Shown here: piece by piece, positions 7,101 through 15,888 of the stretch
Layout: each line of letters starts with the position of its first letter
Position numbering within the stretch: position 1 is the stretch's first letter
From: Lachnospiraceae bacterium
Lineage (GTDB): Bacteria; Bacillota; Clostridia; Lachnospirales; Lachnospiraceae
Assembly: GCA_014804645.1 (NCBI GenBank)
Contig: JAAUZI010000029.1
Location: 68,077-112,128 of the forward strand
Reading direction: 5' to 3'
DNA length: 44,052 nt
The notes under the pieces: generated by a model
What the model was told of the DNA's origin: nothing
Database searches by the model: none
The model's input: the letters and a program-made list of their open reading frames with translations, nothing else
Position numbers and translations under genes: made by a program

Positions 7101-9629
7101 ATGTGGAAGAACAGACCCAGGATTCGATGGCGGATGAGTCAAGGAGCTGGAAATATACGAAACAAACGATTGGCGGGATGGCCTCTGGCGCTCTATATCC
7201 TGTATGCGGCAGCTCTGAGTATGCTGTCTCTTTATGCTGCCTATCTCATGGGGGATCAATTCGGCCTGAGCCTGGAGGAGAGATGGCCTGCCAGCCTGTG
7301 GTGGGCGGCAGGGTGGAGCCTGGTAGTTGTGGCCTGGAATGAGATCATGCATGCCAGAAGAAAAAGAGTGCTGCGTCTGATAGGAAATGTGGCGTTGTTT
7401 CTGGTAGCATACTGGTGGTCGGACTGGTGGTTCTTTTTTGATGAGCCAAATAAGCAGAAGATGCTTAACGGCCTGGATGGTTTGGCGCTGCGCTATATGG
7501 AAACCTGGAATCAATATTTTGGCACTTCCCGCAAGCTGCCCGATATGACCGCATCCACTCTCTTGGAACAGCAGTGGGCATGGGCAGTGCTGTGGGTGGT
7601 GCTGGCATCGCTTTTGCAGGTTTTCTCCGGATTCCTGCGCAAAAGAGTGGTGATGCTCCTGCTGCCGATCGCGGCGCTGGCGATGGGGATGATTGTGGGC
7701 GTGACACCCCAGTGGCCGGGGATGGCCTGTATGTTTGCCGCAGGACTGCTGGGCCTGTATCTGGATTGTCACAGGGAGTTTCGGCCGGTTCAGGCGTTGG
7801 CGCTGACGGGTTTTCTGGCGGTGCTGCTGCCGTTGACTGCCATAGTGATGGAGAAACCGGCGCTGCGTATAAACCAGTCCCATGACCAGCTGCAGGCGTT
7901 TCAGCACCAGGTGGAGCAGGGAATCAAAGATTACGACTGGAAGGCCCTTTTTACATTGCGCCGGGACGGCCGGGCGGACAACCGGGTGGACAACCGTAAG
8001 CCGGAGTACACTAAAGAAGAAATGTTGACTGTGACAGTCAACGAACTGCCCGACACAAATATGTATCTCAGAGGATATTACGGAACGGAGTATCGGAGAG
8101 GACGCTGGGACGCTGCGGACGAAACATTTGACAGAGCCTGCCGCAAGCAGGGTATGGGAAGCGGGGAGGCGGCTCGGCTGCTGGCTGAGTTAAGCAGTCC
8201 GAACCAGTCTGCTGCCACCGGGATTCGATACGAACTGCAGTACACGGGGATACGTACCAGTTTGGCGTATCTGCCCTACGGGGCGGATCTGGAGACGCTG
8301 CAGGGGCAGTACCGGACCAGCGGGGACTATGTGGTAGAGAAATCTAAAGGCCTGAAGAGCCTTATATTTGAGGGATATGCGCCTGGTAGTCTGGTCACAA
8401 ATGACAGTGAACAGTGGAATTTAGATGTACAAAAATTCTATTCGTGGTATAATGAGTATGTGACGGAACAATATCTTGTGGTTTCGGGCGATTTACCGGA
8501 GTTGACTAAGATAGTCAACGAGATAGAGACTTCCGACGCATATCGGACCATTCTGGAGACTTCCCAGAGTAATGTGACCGGGCGAAATGCGGTCAAGCTG
8601 GCTATGGGCAGCCTGGTGGCTGGGAAATTGCGAAGCCTGGCCAGCTACAATATTGATCTCGCCCCTCTGCCCCAAGGCGTGGACCCGGTGGAATATTTTT
8701 TGGGTGAGAACCGCCAGGGCTATTGTATGCATTTTGCCAGCGCCGGTACATTGATTTTACGGCAGCTGGGAGTCCCGGCCAGATTTGTGTCAGGCTATGT
8801 GGTGCAGCCCGATGAGTTCCGGCGAAGCTCCGGGGGCTACCGGGCCAGCGTCAGGGATGACGCGGCTCACGCCTGGGTGGAAATCTGGCTGGAGAATGTG
8901 GGCTGGGTGCCGGTGGAGATGACGCCGGGCTATGAGGAGACGGAAACCGTTCTGGCAGGGCAGGATCAGCAGAATGGGCCGACTCCGTCCCCTGCTCCAA
9001 CTTCGACTCCGGACAGTCAGCAGACGCCCGTCGAAAGTGAGGAGCAGGAGGATGCGCCGGTTTCCAGCTCTGCGCCCCAGAGTCCACTTCTGGAGGACGG
9101 AGCGGGGCCAGGTCTTCTTCCCGCCGGTCCGGGAATGGCAGGTGCTTTAGAGCAGCCGGAGGACATGGAGGGCTGGGGCTTTGCGGGAGAGGGCGGCTGG
9201 GCCATCTTTGGACAGAACGGCAGCCTGAGGGTGAGCCAGGTGGTATTCGTGCTGCTGGGAATTTTGGCGGCGGCAGGTGTGGTTTGGCTGGCGATGGTCT
9301 GGCTGTTACGTCTCAGAGCGGCGTACTGGCAGAAGATACGGCATGATATTGAGAGCGGCGGCACAAGGCAGGCCGTGCGGGTCATTAACAGAAAAATGTA
9401 CCGGCGGCTTTTGAGAAAGCGTGCGGGAATTCTGGCACTGAGATCCGACGAGGAGTATCTGGCGGCGCTGAAACGGCAGTATCCCGGAGAGGACTGGGAG
9501 AGTTATCTGACGGTGGTCAGAAAGGCGGTCTACTCCCGGGAGGAGATCGGCGCGGAGGAGGCCAGGGTCTGCTATGGGCTGCTGAGACGCACGGAGCATC
9601 AATGGTCCAACGAAACCAATCACACATAA
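7101..9629 (+). CDS. Membrane transglutaminase-like protein (TgpA-type)
   Basis: An 842-residue membrane protein. About six helices in residues 25-255 are followed by a large extracytoplasmic part with a transglutaminase-like fold, a Pro/Ser/Thr-rich linker (~625-690), a last helix (~705-735) and a cytoplasmic tail. The catalytic core shows Cys542 (GYCMHFASA) and His590 (DDAAHAWVEIW). The third position, usually Asp in the WVPFDPTPG motif, is Glu606 here (WVPVEMTPG), a conservative change that may be typical of this subgroup. It closes the MoxR/DUF58 operon. The proteins probably work together on peptide or cell-wall substrates outside the membrane (inference). Confidence 0.9.
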   Translation: MWKNRPRIRWRMSQGAGNIRNKRLAGWPLALYILYAAALSMLSLYAAYLMGDQFGLSLEERWPASLWWAAGWSLVVVAWNEIMHARRKRVLRLIGNVALFLVAYWWSDWWFFFDEPNKQKMLNGLDGLALRYMETWNQYFGTSRKLPDMTASTLLEQQWAWAVLWVVLASLLQVFSGFLRKRVVMLLLPIAALAMGMIVGVTPQWPGMACMFAAGLLGLYLDCHREFRPVQALALTGFLAVLLPLTAIVMEKPALRINQSHDQLQAFQHQVEQGIKDYDWKALFTLRRDGRADNRVDNRKPEYTKEEMLTVTVNELPDTNMYLRGYYGTEYRRGRWDAADETFDRACRKQGMGSGEAARLLAELSSPNQSAATGIRYELQYTGIRTSLAYLPYGADLETLQGQYRTSGDYVVEKSKGLKSLIFEGYAPGSLVTNDSEQWNLDVQKFYSWYNEYVTEQYLVVSGDLPELTKIVNEIETSDAYRTILETSQSNVTGRNAVKLAMGSLVAGKLRSLASYNIDLAPLPQGVDPVEYFLGENRQGYCMHFASAGTLILRQLGVPARFVSGYVVQPDEFRRSSGGYRASVRDDAAHAWVEIWLENVGWVPVEMTPGYEETETVLAGQDQQNGPTPSPAPTSTPDSQQTPVESEEQEDAPVSSSAPQSPLLEDGAGPGLLPAGPGMAGALEQPEDMEGWGFAGEGGWAIFGQNGSLRVSQVVFVLLGILAAAGVVWLAMVWLLRLRAAYWQKIRHDIESGGTRQAVRVINRKMYRRLLRKRAGILALRSDEEYLAALKRQYPGEDWESYLTVVRKAVYSREEIGAEEARVCYGLLRRTEHQWSNETNHT

Positions 9630-9689
9630 GATGTCAGTAAATGTGACAAAATAGATAAAGAAGAGAGATGTGGGGTGCGGAACGCATGG

Positions 9690-9790
9690 AACAGCAGCCC
9701 ACCGTACAGTGCACAGATCAAAATACGGACGCGAAAGCGGCCGGATGTTGATCTCAGGACATGTGTACTGGTAGGTGGGATGCGGAACTC
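9690..9790 (+). ncRNA. Structured RNA element A, homologous to element B at 23863
   Basis: This 101-nt intergenic segment can fold as nested helices: CCCACC with GGTGGG, GTACA with TGTAC, AGATCA with TGATCT, and an inner CGC-GAAA-GCG hairpin with a GNRA tetraloop. It shares with the 100-nt element before purM the blocks AACAGC, ACAGTGC, GGACGC, GTACTGGTAGG and GCGGAACTC in the same order, while the stem sequences differ but still pair. It ends 15 bases before the TTG start of the next gene, right against that gene's AGGAGG site. It may be a cis-regulatory leader. It resembles no riboswitch I recognise. Confidence 0.6.
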
Positions 9791-9805
9791 ATATAGGAGG
9801 AAACC

Positions 9806-11083
9806 TTGAGCGATCGGGATGAGATAACAGAGACGACAGATACAGAGGAAACGGAAGAAAGAACCTCCGGGGAGGTCCTTCGGATCAGGGAGGACATAGA
9901 GGCTCTGGAGCGGCAGCGGATACAGCGGCGGCGGGCGCGGATGGCGGTCATGCGCCAGAAAAAGAGACGCCAGGAGCTGTTTCGCAGCTGGGCGCTGGTG
10001 ATTGTGGCCGGACTGATCGTGCTGGCGCTGGCGGTCTGGGGGCTGATCAGACTGGTGGGAGGCCATGACCGGGAGGACAAAGAGATACCAGGCGGAGAGA
10101 TTCCGGAGAGTCTGCAGGAGGCAGAGGAAGGCCGCGTGGAAAAAGGCAGACAATATGTGACTGTGCGGGAGAAATCACCGGATGAGTCCGAACCGGGGGA
10201 GCCCGCGGGAGAGCAATTTTCGTCGGGTGAAACCGGTCAGGAGGAACGGACACAGGACCTCTTCACTTTCAATCCCCAGGCCACGGAGCACACGGCGGGC
10301 TTTCCCGAGGAGGGACGAGGGGTATACAGCACCAATGGCGTGTTGATCGATGTGGAGGCGGAGGAGATTCTGGCCGGCCGGGATCCGCTTCAGCGAATAA
10401 ACCCGGCGTCCATGACCAAGATTCTCACGCTGCTGGTGGCGGCGGAGCATGTGTCGGATCTGCAGGATACTTTTACCATGACCATTGAGATTACGGACTA
10501 CTGCTATCAGCATGATTGCAGCATCGCAGGTTTTGGCGTGGGAGAATCGGTGACAGTGGAGGAGTTGATGTACGGAACCATTTTGCCATCCGGTGCGGAT
10601 GCAGCTATGGCTCTGGCGGAGTATGTGGCGGGTTCCCAGGAGGTGTTCGTGGAGATGATGAATCAGAAACTGGAGGAGCTGGGGATATCCGACACCGCCC
10701 ATTTCACCAACTGCATAGGACTGTTTGATGAGAACCATTATTGCACGGTGTACGATATGGCTAAGATTCTCAAGGCGGCCTCGGACAATGAACTGTGTCG
10801 CCGGGTTCTCTCGGCCCGCACCTATGCCACCTCCGTTGCAAGCGAGAGTCAGCCGGAGGGAATTCTGCTGTCCAACTGGTTTCTCCGTCGCATAGAGGAC
10901 AAGGATACTCATGGAGAGGTACTCTGTGCCAAGACCGGATTTGTGAATCAGTCCGGCAGCTGTGCCGCCAGTCTGGCCACGGACCATGAGGGCAGAGAGT
11001 ATATCTGTGTCACCACCGGCTCCCTCAACAGCTGGACCTGCATCTACGACCATGTGGAAATATACCAGGCATTTCTGGACTAA
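9806..11083 (+). CDS. D-alanyl-D-alanine carboxypeptidase-like serine hydrolase (membrane-anchored)
   Basis: Penicillin-binding-protein-type peptidase of 425 residues that trims pentapeptide stems of peptidoglycan. It has a charged cytoplasmic N-terminus (1-60), one membrane helix (~61-85) and an acidic linker, then the catalytic domain. The motifs are S202-x-x-K205 (ASMTK), S262-G-A in place of the usual S-x-N, and KTG (AKTGFV). The TTG start is 5 bases after AGGAGG and is the only well-placed start. It is oriented as a type II membrane protein, unlike the secreted DacA/DacF with C-terminal anchors. It sits between the transglutaminase operon and a YitT gene; structured element A occupies its leader. 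Confidence 0.87.
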   Translation: MSDRDEITETTDTEETEERTSGEVLRIREDIEALERQRIQRRRARMAVMRQKKRRQELFRSWALVIVAGLIVLALAVWGLIRLVGGHDREDKEIPGGEIPESLQEAEEGRVEKGRQYVTVREKSPDESEPGEPAGEQFSSGETGQEERTQDLFTFNPQATEHTAGFPEEGRGVYSTNGVLIDVEAEEILAGRDPLQRINPASMTKILTLLVAAEHVSDLQDTFTMTIEITDYCYQHDCSIAGFGVGESVTVEELMYGTILPSGADAAMALAEYVAGSQEVFVEMMNQKLEELGISDTAHFTNCIGLFDENHYCTVYDMAKILKAASDNELCRRVLSARTYATSVASESQPEGILLSNWFLRRIEDKDTHGEVLCAKTGFVNQSGSCAASLATDHEGREYICVTTGSLNSWTCIYDHVEIYQAFLD

Positions 11084-11133
11084 AAAATAGTGTAAACAGA
11101 GGAGGCCCCGGCGGGGATGCCGGGAATGGAATC

Positions 11134-12033
11134 ATGCACAACGAATTGGAAAAACAAAAGCGGCTGCGTTTTCGGCAGCTGGAACAGTGGAAAAGGGTGG
11201 TGCTGGAGTATGTGATCATCACCGTGGCAACTCTTTTGATGGTGGTGGGAGTACATTTTTTTAAATTCCCCAATCATTTTTCCTTTGGGGGAGTCACTGG
11301 TGTGGCGGTGGTGCTGGGGGCGGTGCTGAATCATTCGGCGGCCACCTATACGTTTATCATAAATATGGCGCTGCTGGTGTTCGGCTTTCTTTTTCTGGGA
11401 AAAGAGTTTGGCCTCAAGACAGTCTATGTCAGCGTGCTGACCTCCGTGGGACTGGAGGCTTTGGAAACGTGGTTTCCGCTGACGGCGCCGCTGACCGGGC
11501 AGCCGGTGCTGGAATTGATTTTCGCCATCTTTCTGCCGGCGTTGAGCGCAGCTATTTTGTTCAATATCGGCGCTTCCGGCGGCGGGACGGATATTCTGGC
11601 AATGATTTTGAAAAAATATACCCCTGTCTCCATCAGCGTGGCCCTGTTTCTGGTGGATTTTCTCATTGTTCTGGCCTCCTGTTTTGTGTTTGACATCCAG
11701 ACGGGGCTTTTCTCTCTGACGGGATTGCTGGCCAAATCCCTGGTTATCGACAATGTGATTGAGAGTATCAACCTGTGTAAGGCGTTTATGATCGTCTGCG
11801 ATGACCCGGAGCCGATCTGCCGCTATATCTGCGATGAGCTGGGCCGCAGCGCCACCATCTACCGGGCGGAGGGCGCCTATTCTCATCACCCCAAGACCAT
11901 GATTCTGACAGTGACCAAGCGCAGCCAGGCCGTGCAGCTGCGCAACCATGTGCGCCGCTGCCAGCCTGATTCGTTTATCACTATATTCAACTCCAGTGAG
12001 ATCATCGGCAAGGGATTCAGGGGATTGAATTGA
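11134..12033 (+). CDS. YitT family membrane protein (DUF161/DUF2179)
   Basis: A 299-residue integral membrane protein with about five helices in the first 200 residues (for example VVLEYVIITVATLLMVVGVHF and the GVTGVAVVLG segment) and a C-terminal cytoplasmic DUF2179 domain ending in the segment SFITIFNSSEIIGKGF. The DUF2179 part is common to the YitT/YebE group, and its role is unknown. The ATG has only a weak GGGAA upstream, while a good AGGAGG lies about 30 bases before it. The gene follows the carboxypeptidase by 50 bp and may be co-transcribed with it. Confidence 0.88.
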   Translation: MHNELEKQKRLRFRQLEQWKRVVLEYVIITVATLLMVVGVHFFKFPNHFSFGGVTGVAVVLGAVLNHSAATYTFIINMALLVFGFLFLGKEFGLKTVYVSVLTSVGLEALETWFPLTAPLTGQPVLELIFAIFLPALSAAILFNIGASGGGTDILAMILKKYTPVSISVALFLVDFLIVLASCFVFDIQTGLFSLTGLLAKSLVIDNVIESINLCKAFMIVCDDPEPICRYICDELGRSATIYRAEGAYSHHPKTMILTVTKRSQAVQLRNHVRRCQPDSFITIFNSSEIIGKGFRGLN

Positions 12034-12080
12034 TGCTTTTTTGAGAGAGCGGCCCATCCGATACGGCAGGGTTTCAGGCA

Positions 12081-12117
12081 AATTCCACAAGGAGTTTCCG
12101 GAAAAAATGTGGAAATT
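12081..12117 (+). terminator. Possible terminator hairpin after the YitT gene
   Basis: AATTCCACA pairs with TGTGGAAATT (one bulged A) around an 18-base loop, and is followed by a loose T-rich stretch. The rest of 12034-12274 shows no gene; it holds a weak ACACATG/CATGTGT inverted pair. Confidence 0.35.
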
Positions 12118-12274
12118 GTCCTTTAATTTTGCATACTCAAAGCGATAAAATACTTTCGTAAATGAATAAGAGCAATTAACGACACATGTGGCGCGCTGCG
12201 CGTAAATCTGATTACGGTACAGATGCTGCATGTGTTTTTTGTTGCGCAAAAATAGTTCATAGCAGGAGGGCTTT

Positions 12275-12511
12275 ATGGAAAACAATCAATACAACATTGT
12301 GGACCAAATGGTATTGGCTATCTTGGCAATGCGGCTACAGGCGTCATTTTCCGGCAGACCATCGGCCATGCCAAGGCAGCGGTACCGGATATTATGGCGA
12401 TTGCAATCACTGCGGTGGTTATGGCCGGACTCTGGAGACAGCTCAGTGAATCGCCAGAGAGTGAAAATGCAAAGAGCGTTTTGCCGGAGTTTCCCTCTAA
12501 AGAGGGTGTAG
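12275..12511 (+). pseudogene. Small gene with an apparent frameshift
   Basis: The ATG sits 5 bases after a strong AGGAGG, so translation probably once started here (MENNQYNIVDQMVL). After about 14 codons this frame turns into arginine- and tryptophan-rich sequence unlike a natural protein. The adjacent frame continues with plausible sequence (GYLGNAATGVIFRQ, then DIMAIAITAVVMAGLW, a membrane-like helix). One missing base near 12314 would join the two. I do not recognise the family. It is convergent with the beta-galactosidase gene. Alternatives are a sequencing error or programmed frameshifting, though no slippery site is evident. Confidence 0.4.
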
Positions 12512-12537
12512 CATGTCTCGGTCTCTGCTGCTGTAGG

Positions 12538-14589
12538 CTACAGTTTATAGATTCCCACTCCATATCCCTCAAGTGTGCGAGGGCCGGACAAGGTTTCACT
12601 GGTCCAAATATCTTGCATGGGAACGTGCAGAACAATCTCCGCGGGCTGGGCCAGGTAGTTCAGTACAAAGAGATATTTCGAATTATCTTTTTCCCTGACA
12701 GTCAGCTCGCAGCTCTGTGGCAGCCGGATCACGTCGCTGTAAGGCTCTGATATTCCCAGTTTTTCTAGAAATACTTTGGCGGCGTCAGCGGCAAAAGCCC
12801 CGCCGAAATAGTATGCCTTTCCTCTGCCGAAGGAGTTACAGATCAGAGCGGGGGCGTCCTTGTAACAGCCGGAAGTGTAGGTGGCCAGAACCTGGGACTG
12901 TTCCCCCAGAGGGGCTAAGAGTTCGTTGAATGCGGCGGACTCGAATCGGACGTCGTCCCATTCTGCCATGATGGGCACCTCGTCCGGCGCGGCCAACGAG
13001 TACTCGGGGACATCTGTGCCGGTGAGTTCGCGTACCACTCCCGGCAGATACTCCATAACACATTTCCCGTTTATGTCCTTGTATCCGGTGCGGCATCCCA
13101 TCACCAGTTGCCCGCCAGCAGCCACATACTGCTCCAGCAGTCGGGCGCGCTCTGGGGTCAAAATGCTGGCGTGAGGGTAGAACAGAACCTGATATTGCGA
13201 TAGGCTTTCCAGTGTGTCATGGTTCTCCAGATACACATAGTCAAAGGGCACATGGGCCAGCTGCAGGGCGGTAAAGAGGGATTCCTGGCTGACGGTATCC
13301 ACCCGGCGGTGCCATTTGTCCAGCTGAGTGTCCCAGATATTGTCATAGTCTCTCAGAATGCCCACCTTTGCCCGGTAGAGGGAACCTGCCAATTCCTGCA
13401 TTTTAGCTATTTTATCAAAGATTTCCCGCACCTCTCGAAGTCTGCGGTTATCTCTGCCGGAGTAATCCAGAATGCCGTGCCAGTAGATTTCCGTGCCGAA
13501 GGTGCAGGTTCTCCAGCGAAAGTAGCTGATATAGTCCGCACCGTGGGCAATGCTCTGCATGGTCCAGAGAGTTATCTGTCCCGGTCGGGGCGTGGGGGCA
13601 TCCATGCTGGTGTTCCAGCCGTTGGCGCCGCTCTGCTGTTCCATGATGCCGAAGGTGGGGGAAACAGCTCTCAGTTCGGCCAGGCTCCTGCTGGAGCGCC
13701 GATCTTTCAGAATGTCCCCGGCATCATAATTGTCCGGGCAGTAGCTGAAGTTAGGGTAGGAATCGTACATCAGCACGTCCAGGCTCTCTCTACCCATGCG
13801 CTGGTAGTCGATGTTGGCAAACATACCGTTGGTGGTGATGAAGTCGCCCTCCTTGCAGTATTTCCGCAGGATGTCTGCCTGCATCCTGGCAAAGCGGCAA
13901 ACGCTGTCGGAGATGAAACGAAAATAATCCAGCATCATATGTGGATTCGGGGAGCCGGAATTGGTTTTTCTGGGAACGTGGATCTGTGCCCAGTCCGTGT
14001 AAGTCTGGTTCCAGAAAACGGTTCCCCAGGCCAAGTTCAGCGTTTCCAGGGCACCATATTTTTCTTTCAGGAATTTGCGGAAGGCGATGGTATCGCTTTC
14101 GGAGTAGAACCGGTCATTTTCACAGTTGAATTCATTGTCCAACTGCCAGCCCACCACAGCGGGATGCCCGGCATAATGGGCGGCGGATTTTTCCACGATC
14201 TTTTTGCAGAATTCCTGATATACCGGGGAATTGTAGTTGTAATGCCTCCGGGCGCCGTGGCGTATCAGGTGTCCCTCCATGTCCGCGTTTAAAACTTCGG
14301 GATATTTTTCTGTAAGCCATGCGGGCGGAGTGGCCGTGGGCGTGCAGAAGATTACCTGCATCCCCTTTTTCAGTGCGAGATCTAAGAATTCGTCAAAGAA
14401 TTCATAGGTGTACTGTCCCTCCCCGGGTTCGATCAGGCTCCATGCAAACTCAGCGATGCGGACAGTTTTCAGTCCGGCGGCCAGCATTCTGTCCAGATCC
14501 TCTGCCCAGAGGGATTTGTCCCAGTGCTCCGGGTAATAACAGACTCCCAGATCGATATGGTTTCCGTTAATCAGTCTCGTGTTTTTCAT
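12538..14589 (-). CDS. Beta-galactosidase, glycoside hydrolase family 42
   Basis: Cytoplasmic retaining beta-galactosidase of 683 residues, the normal GH42 length. The N-terminus carries the family signature (DLGVCYYPEHWD, then GLKTVRIAEFAWSLIEPGEG). The acid/base is Glu153 (WQLDNEFNCEN) and the nucleophile is Glu317 (FGIMEQQSG). A central trimerisation-type domain (~400-610) and a short beta C-terminal domain (~620-683) follow. An in-frame start 13 codons earlier lacks a ribosome site; the chosen ATG has AAGGA 11 bases upstream. There is no signal peptide, so it would act on imported galactosides such as plant galacto-oligosaccharides. It stands alone, with no transporter beside it. Confidence 0.95.
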   Translation of the reverse strand: MKNTRLINGNHIDLGVCYYPEHWDKSLWAEDLDRMLAAGLKTVRIAEFAWSLIEPGEGQYTYEFFDEFLDLALKKGMQVIFCTPTATPPAWLTEKYPEVLNADMEGHLIRHGARRHYNYNSPVYQEFCKKIVEKSAAHYAGHPAVVGWQLDNEFNCENDRFYSESDTIAFRKFLKEKYGALETLNLAWGTVFWNQTYTDWAQIHVPRKTNSGSPNPHMMLDYFRFISDSVCRFARMQADILRKYCKEGDFITTNGMFANIDYQRMGRESLDVLMYDSYPNFSYCPDNYDAGDILKDRRSSRSLAELRAVSPTFGIMEQQSGANGWNTSMDAPTPRPGQITLWTMQSIAHGADYISYFRWRTCTFGTEIYWHGILDYSGRDNRRLREVREIFDKIAKMQELAGSLYRAKVGILRDYDNIWDTQLDKWHRRVDTVSQESLFTALQLAHVPFDYVYLENHDTLESLSQYQVLFYPHASILTPERARLLEQYVAAGGQLVMGCRTGYKDINGKCVMEYLPGVVRELTGTDVPEYSLAAPDEVPIMAEWDDVRFESAAFNELLAPLGEQSQVLATYTSGCYKDAPALICNSFGRGKAYYFGGAFAADAAKVFLEKLGISEPYSDVIRLPQSCELTVREKDNSKYLFVLNYLAQPAEIVLHVPMQDIWTSETLSGPRTLEGYGVGIYKL

Positions 14590-14718
14590 GCATTTAGGAT
14601 TCCTTTCTGATATATTAATTTTTATCATATCACAAAAAGGTCAGGATGTCTTGTGAAAGTCGGAGCAAGGGTGGATTTTCTGTTGACAAGCGTCCTTTTT
14701 GTCTGAGGCAATTGACGG

Positions 14719-15078
14719 TTGCCGCAGTGTTACTTTTTGCCGGAAAGGGGTATATGGGACAAAAGGAAACTGAGAATGCTGTTTCAGACGGATAGGTTTC
14801 AGCATCTCAGTGCGGAGACAGAATGTATAATAGCGAGACATTTGCATGTCAAAAGATTGATTCATAAGATGGAAAAGGAGGAACTTCCCATGTGTAAAGC
14901 GTTCAGTGAATTGATGGAAGAAGAGAGACGTGAGGGTAAAAGAGAGGGTAAAAAGGAAGGCAAAAGAGAAGAAAAAATCCGAATTATCCGTCAGTTGCTT
15001 AAAGAGGGCCTTGACGAAACATTTATCCATAGGATAACAAAATGCACCAGGGAGGAATTTGCGGCAGCGGGAAAATAA
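14719..15078 (+). pseudogene. C-terminal remnant of an Rpn-type (PD-(D/E)XK) nuclease/transposase-like gene
   Basis: The reading frame carries only the distal part of a family otherwise about 300 residues long: a helix (LRMLFQTDRFQHLSAETE), the MCKAFSELMEEE segment, the charged repeat REGKREGKKEGKRE, and a final QLLKEGLDETFIHRITKCT helix. The MCKA-plus-EGxxEG tail is typical of Rpn recombination-promoting nuclease proteins. The N-terminal nuclease domain is missing and the frame opens with a TTG without a ribosome site. An internal ATG near 14872 could still express a short protein, so complete loss of function is inferred, not shown. Confidence 0.5.
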
Positions 15079-15079
15079 A

Positions 15080-15103
15080 GTGGCTGTCAATGCAGACAGC
15101 CAC
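15080..15103 (-). terminator. Terminator between the Rpn remnant and hsp20
   Basis: A perfect 9-bp stem, GTGGCTGTC/GACAGCCAC, with a 6-base loop. Read leftward it is followed by TTTATTTT, so it mainly ends hsp20 transcription. Read rightward the tail is weaker. Confidence 0.75.
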
Positions 15104-15135
15104 GGCCTTTGTTTATAACTCCATTGTGTGGGACG

Positions 15136-15579
15136 TCATCCCTCGATGGAAATATAGCGTTTTTTCTCCTCCACCGCCGCAGGCTTTTCCTTTGGAATGT
15201 GGAAAGTCAGGATGCCATTCTCATACTTGGGATGGATATCCTCCTCCTTCACGTGGTTTCCTACATAAAAACTGCGGCTCATGCTCCCGGCGTAACGCTC
15301 CCGCCTCACATAGCTGCCGCTTTCGTTTTTTTCGTCCCGGTCAAGGTTTTTCGCGGCATCTACAGTCAGGCAGCCATTCTCCAACTGCATTCTGATCTCG
15401 TCCTTTTGAAAGCCGGGCAGATCAATATCGACCACGTAATCGTTTTCCGTCTCCTGAACATCTGTCTTCATCAGGTTCTTGGCATTTTTCCCGTACAGGG
15501 TTCTGCTGATATCCGGGAATGCGAAGTCCTCCATAAGGCTGTCAAACAAATTTTCTCTGAAAATACTGGGCATCATCAT
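15136..15579 (-). CDS. Hsp20 / alpha-crystallin small heat shock protein
   Basis: ATP-independent holdase of 147 residues. A short N-terminal arm (MMMPSIFRENLFDSLMEDF) precedes the alpha-crystallin domain, about 35-130: NDYVVDIDLPGFQKDEIRMQ, the YVRRERYAGSMSRSF strand and the terminal YENGILTFHIPK motif. The family's I-x-I-like C-terminal tail is represented by YISIEG. The start has AAAGGAG 9 bases upstream. I saw no CIRCE or CtsR-type operator in its leader, but a perfect 7-bp palindrome lies about 140 bases upstream. Confidence 0.95.
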   Translation of the reverse strand: MMMPSIFRENLFDSLMEDFAFPDISRTLYGKNAKNLMKTDVQETENDYVVDIDLPGFQKDEIRMQLENGCLTVDAAKNLDRDEKNESGSYVRRERYAGSMSRSFYVGNHVKEEDIHPKYENGILTFHIPKEKPAAVEEKKRYISIEG

Positions 15580-15714
15580 AAGTCATGTCTCCTTTCCATG
15601 ATCTGTGAAATTTATTCCGGCGCTGCGGGGTGATCAAAAGCGCTGTCCGCCGAAACAGGACCGGTTCCTCTTTACTACAAAGTATTTCCCTCCGAACAGA
15701 AAAAAATCCCCAAT

Positions 15715-15729
15715 TTTCATAGTATGAAA
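15715..15729. promoter_or_regulatory. Palindrome upstream of hsp20
   Basis: TTTCATA-G-TATGAAA is a perfect 7+7 palindrome in the intergenic region before hsp20. It has the size of a regulator half-site pair, but no binding protein can be named. Confidence 0.3.
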
Positions 15730-15767
15730 TCAAAATAGCCGGGCTGGCAAAAAGGTTTCCAACCACG

Positions 15768-15804
15768 CAAAAAACCCCGAACCTAAGCTATTCTTAAGTC
15801 CGGG
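15768..15804 (-). terminator. Leftward terminator hairpin
   Basis: CCCGAACCTAAG pairs with CTTAAGTCCGGG. Read leftward, the hairpin is followed by a run of T residues. It probably ends the transcript of the small membrane protein at 15954-16253. Confidence 0.6.
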
Positions 15805-15888
15805 ATTTTCAGATGGCTCATGCCATCTCTTAAAGGGGAGGATTAAGTATTATTTTTATCCTCTGTACTGTCAAAGGAGGGGGTTCCA

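Noticed and set aside
6741..7907. A long open frame on the reverse strand (388 codons)
   Set aside because: It is antisense to the DUF58 and transglutaminase genes, is rich in His, Gln and Arg as expected from GC-rich shadow frames, and has no domain.
11080..12285. A 401-codon open frame on the reverse strand
   Set aside because: Antisense to the YitT gene and its flanks, His/Gln-rich and without any recognisable motif.
13219..14292. A 357-codon forward frame
   Set aside because: Antisense to the GH42 gene, whose catalytic motifs are intact.
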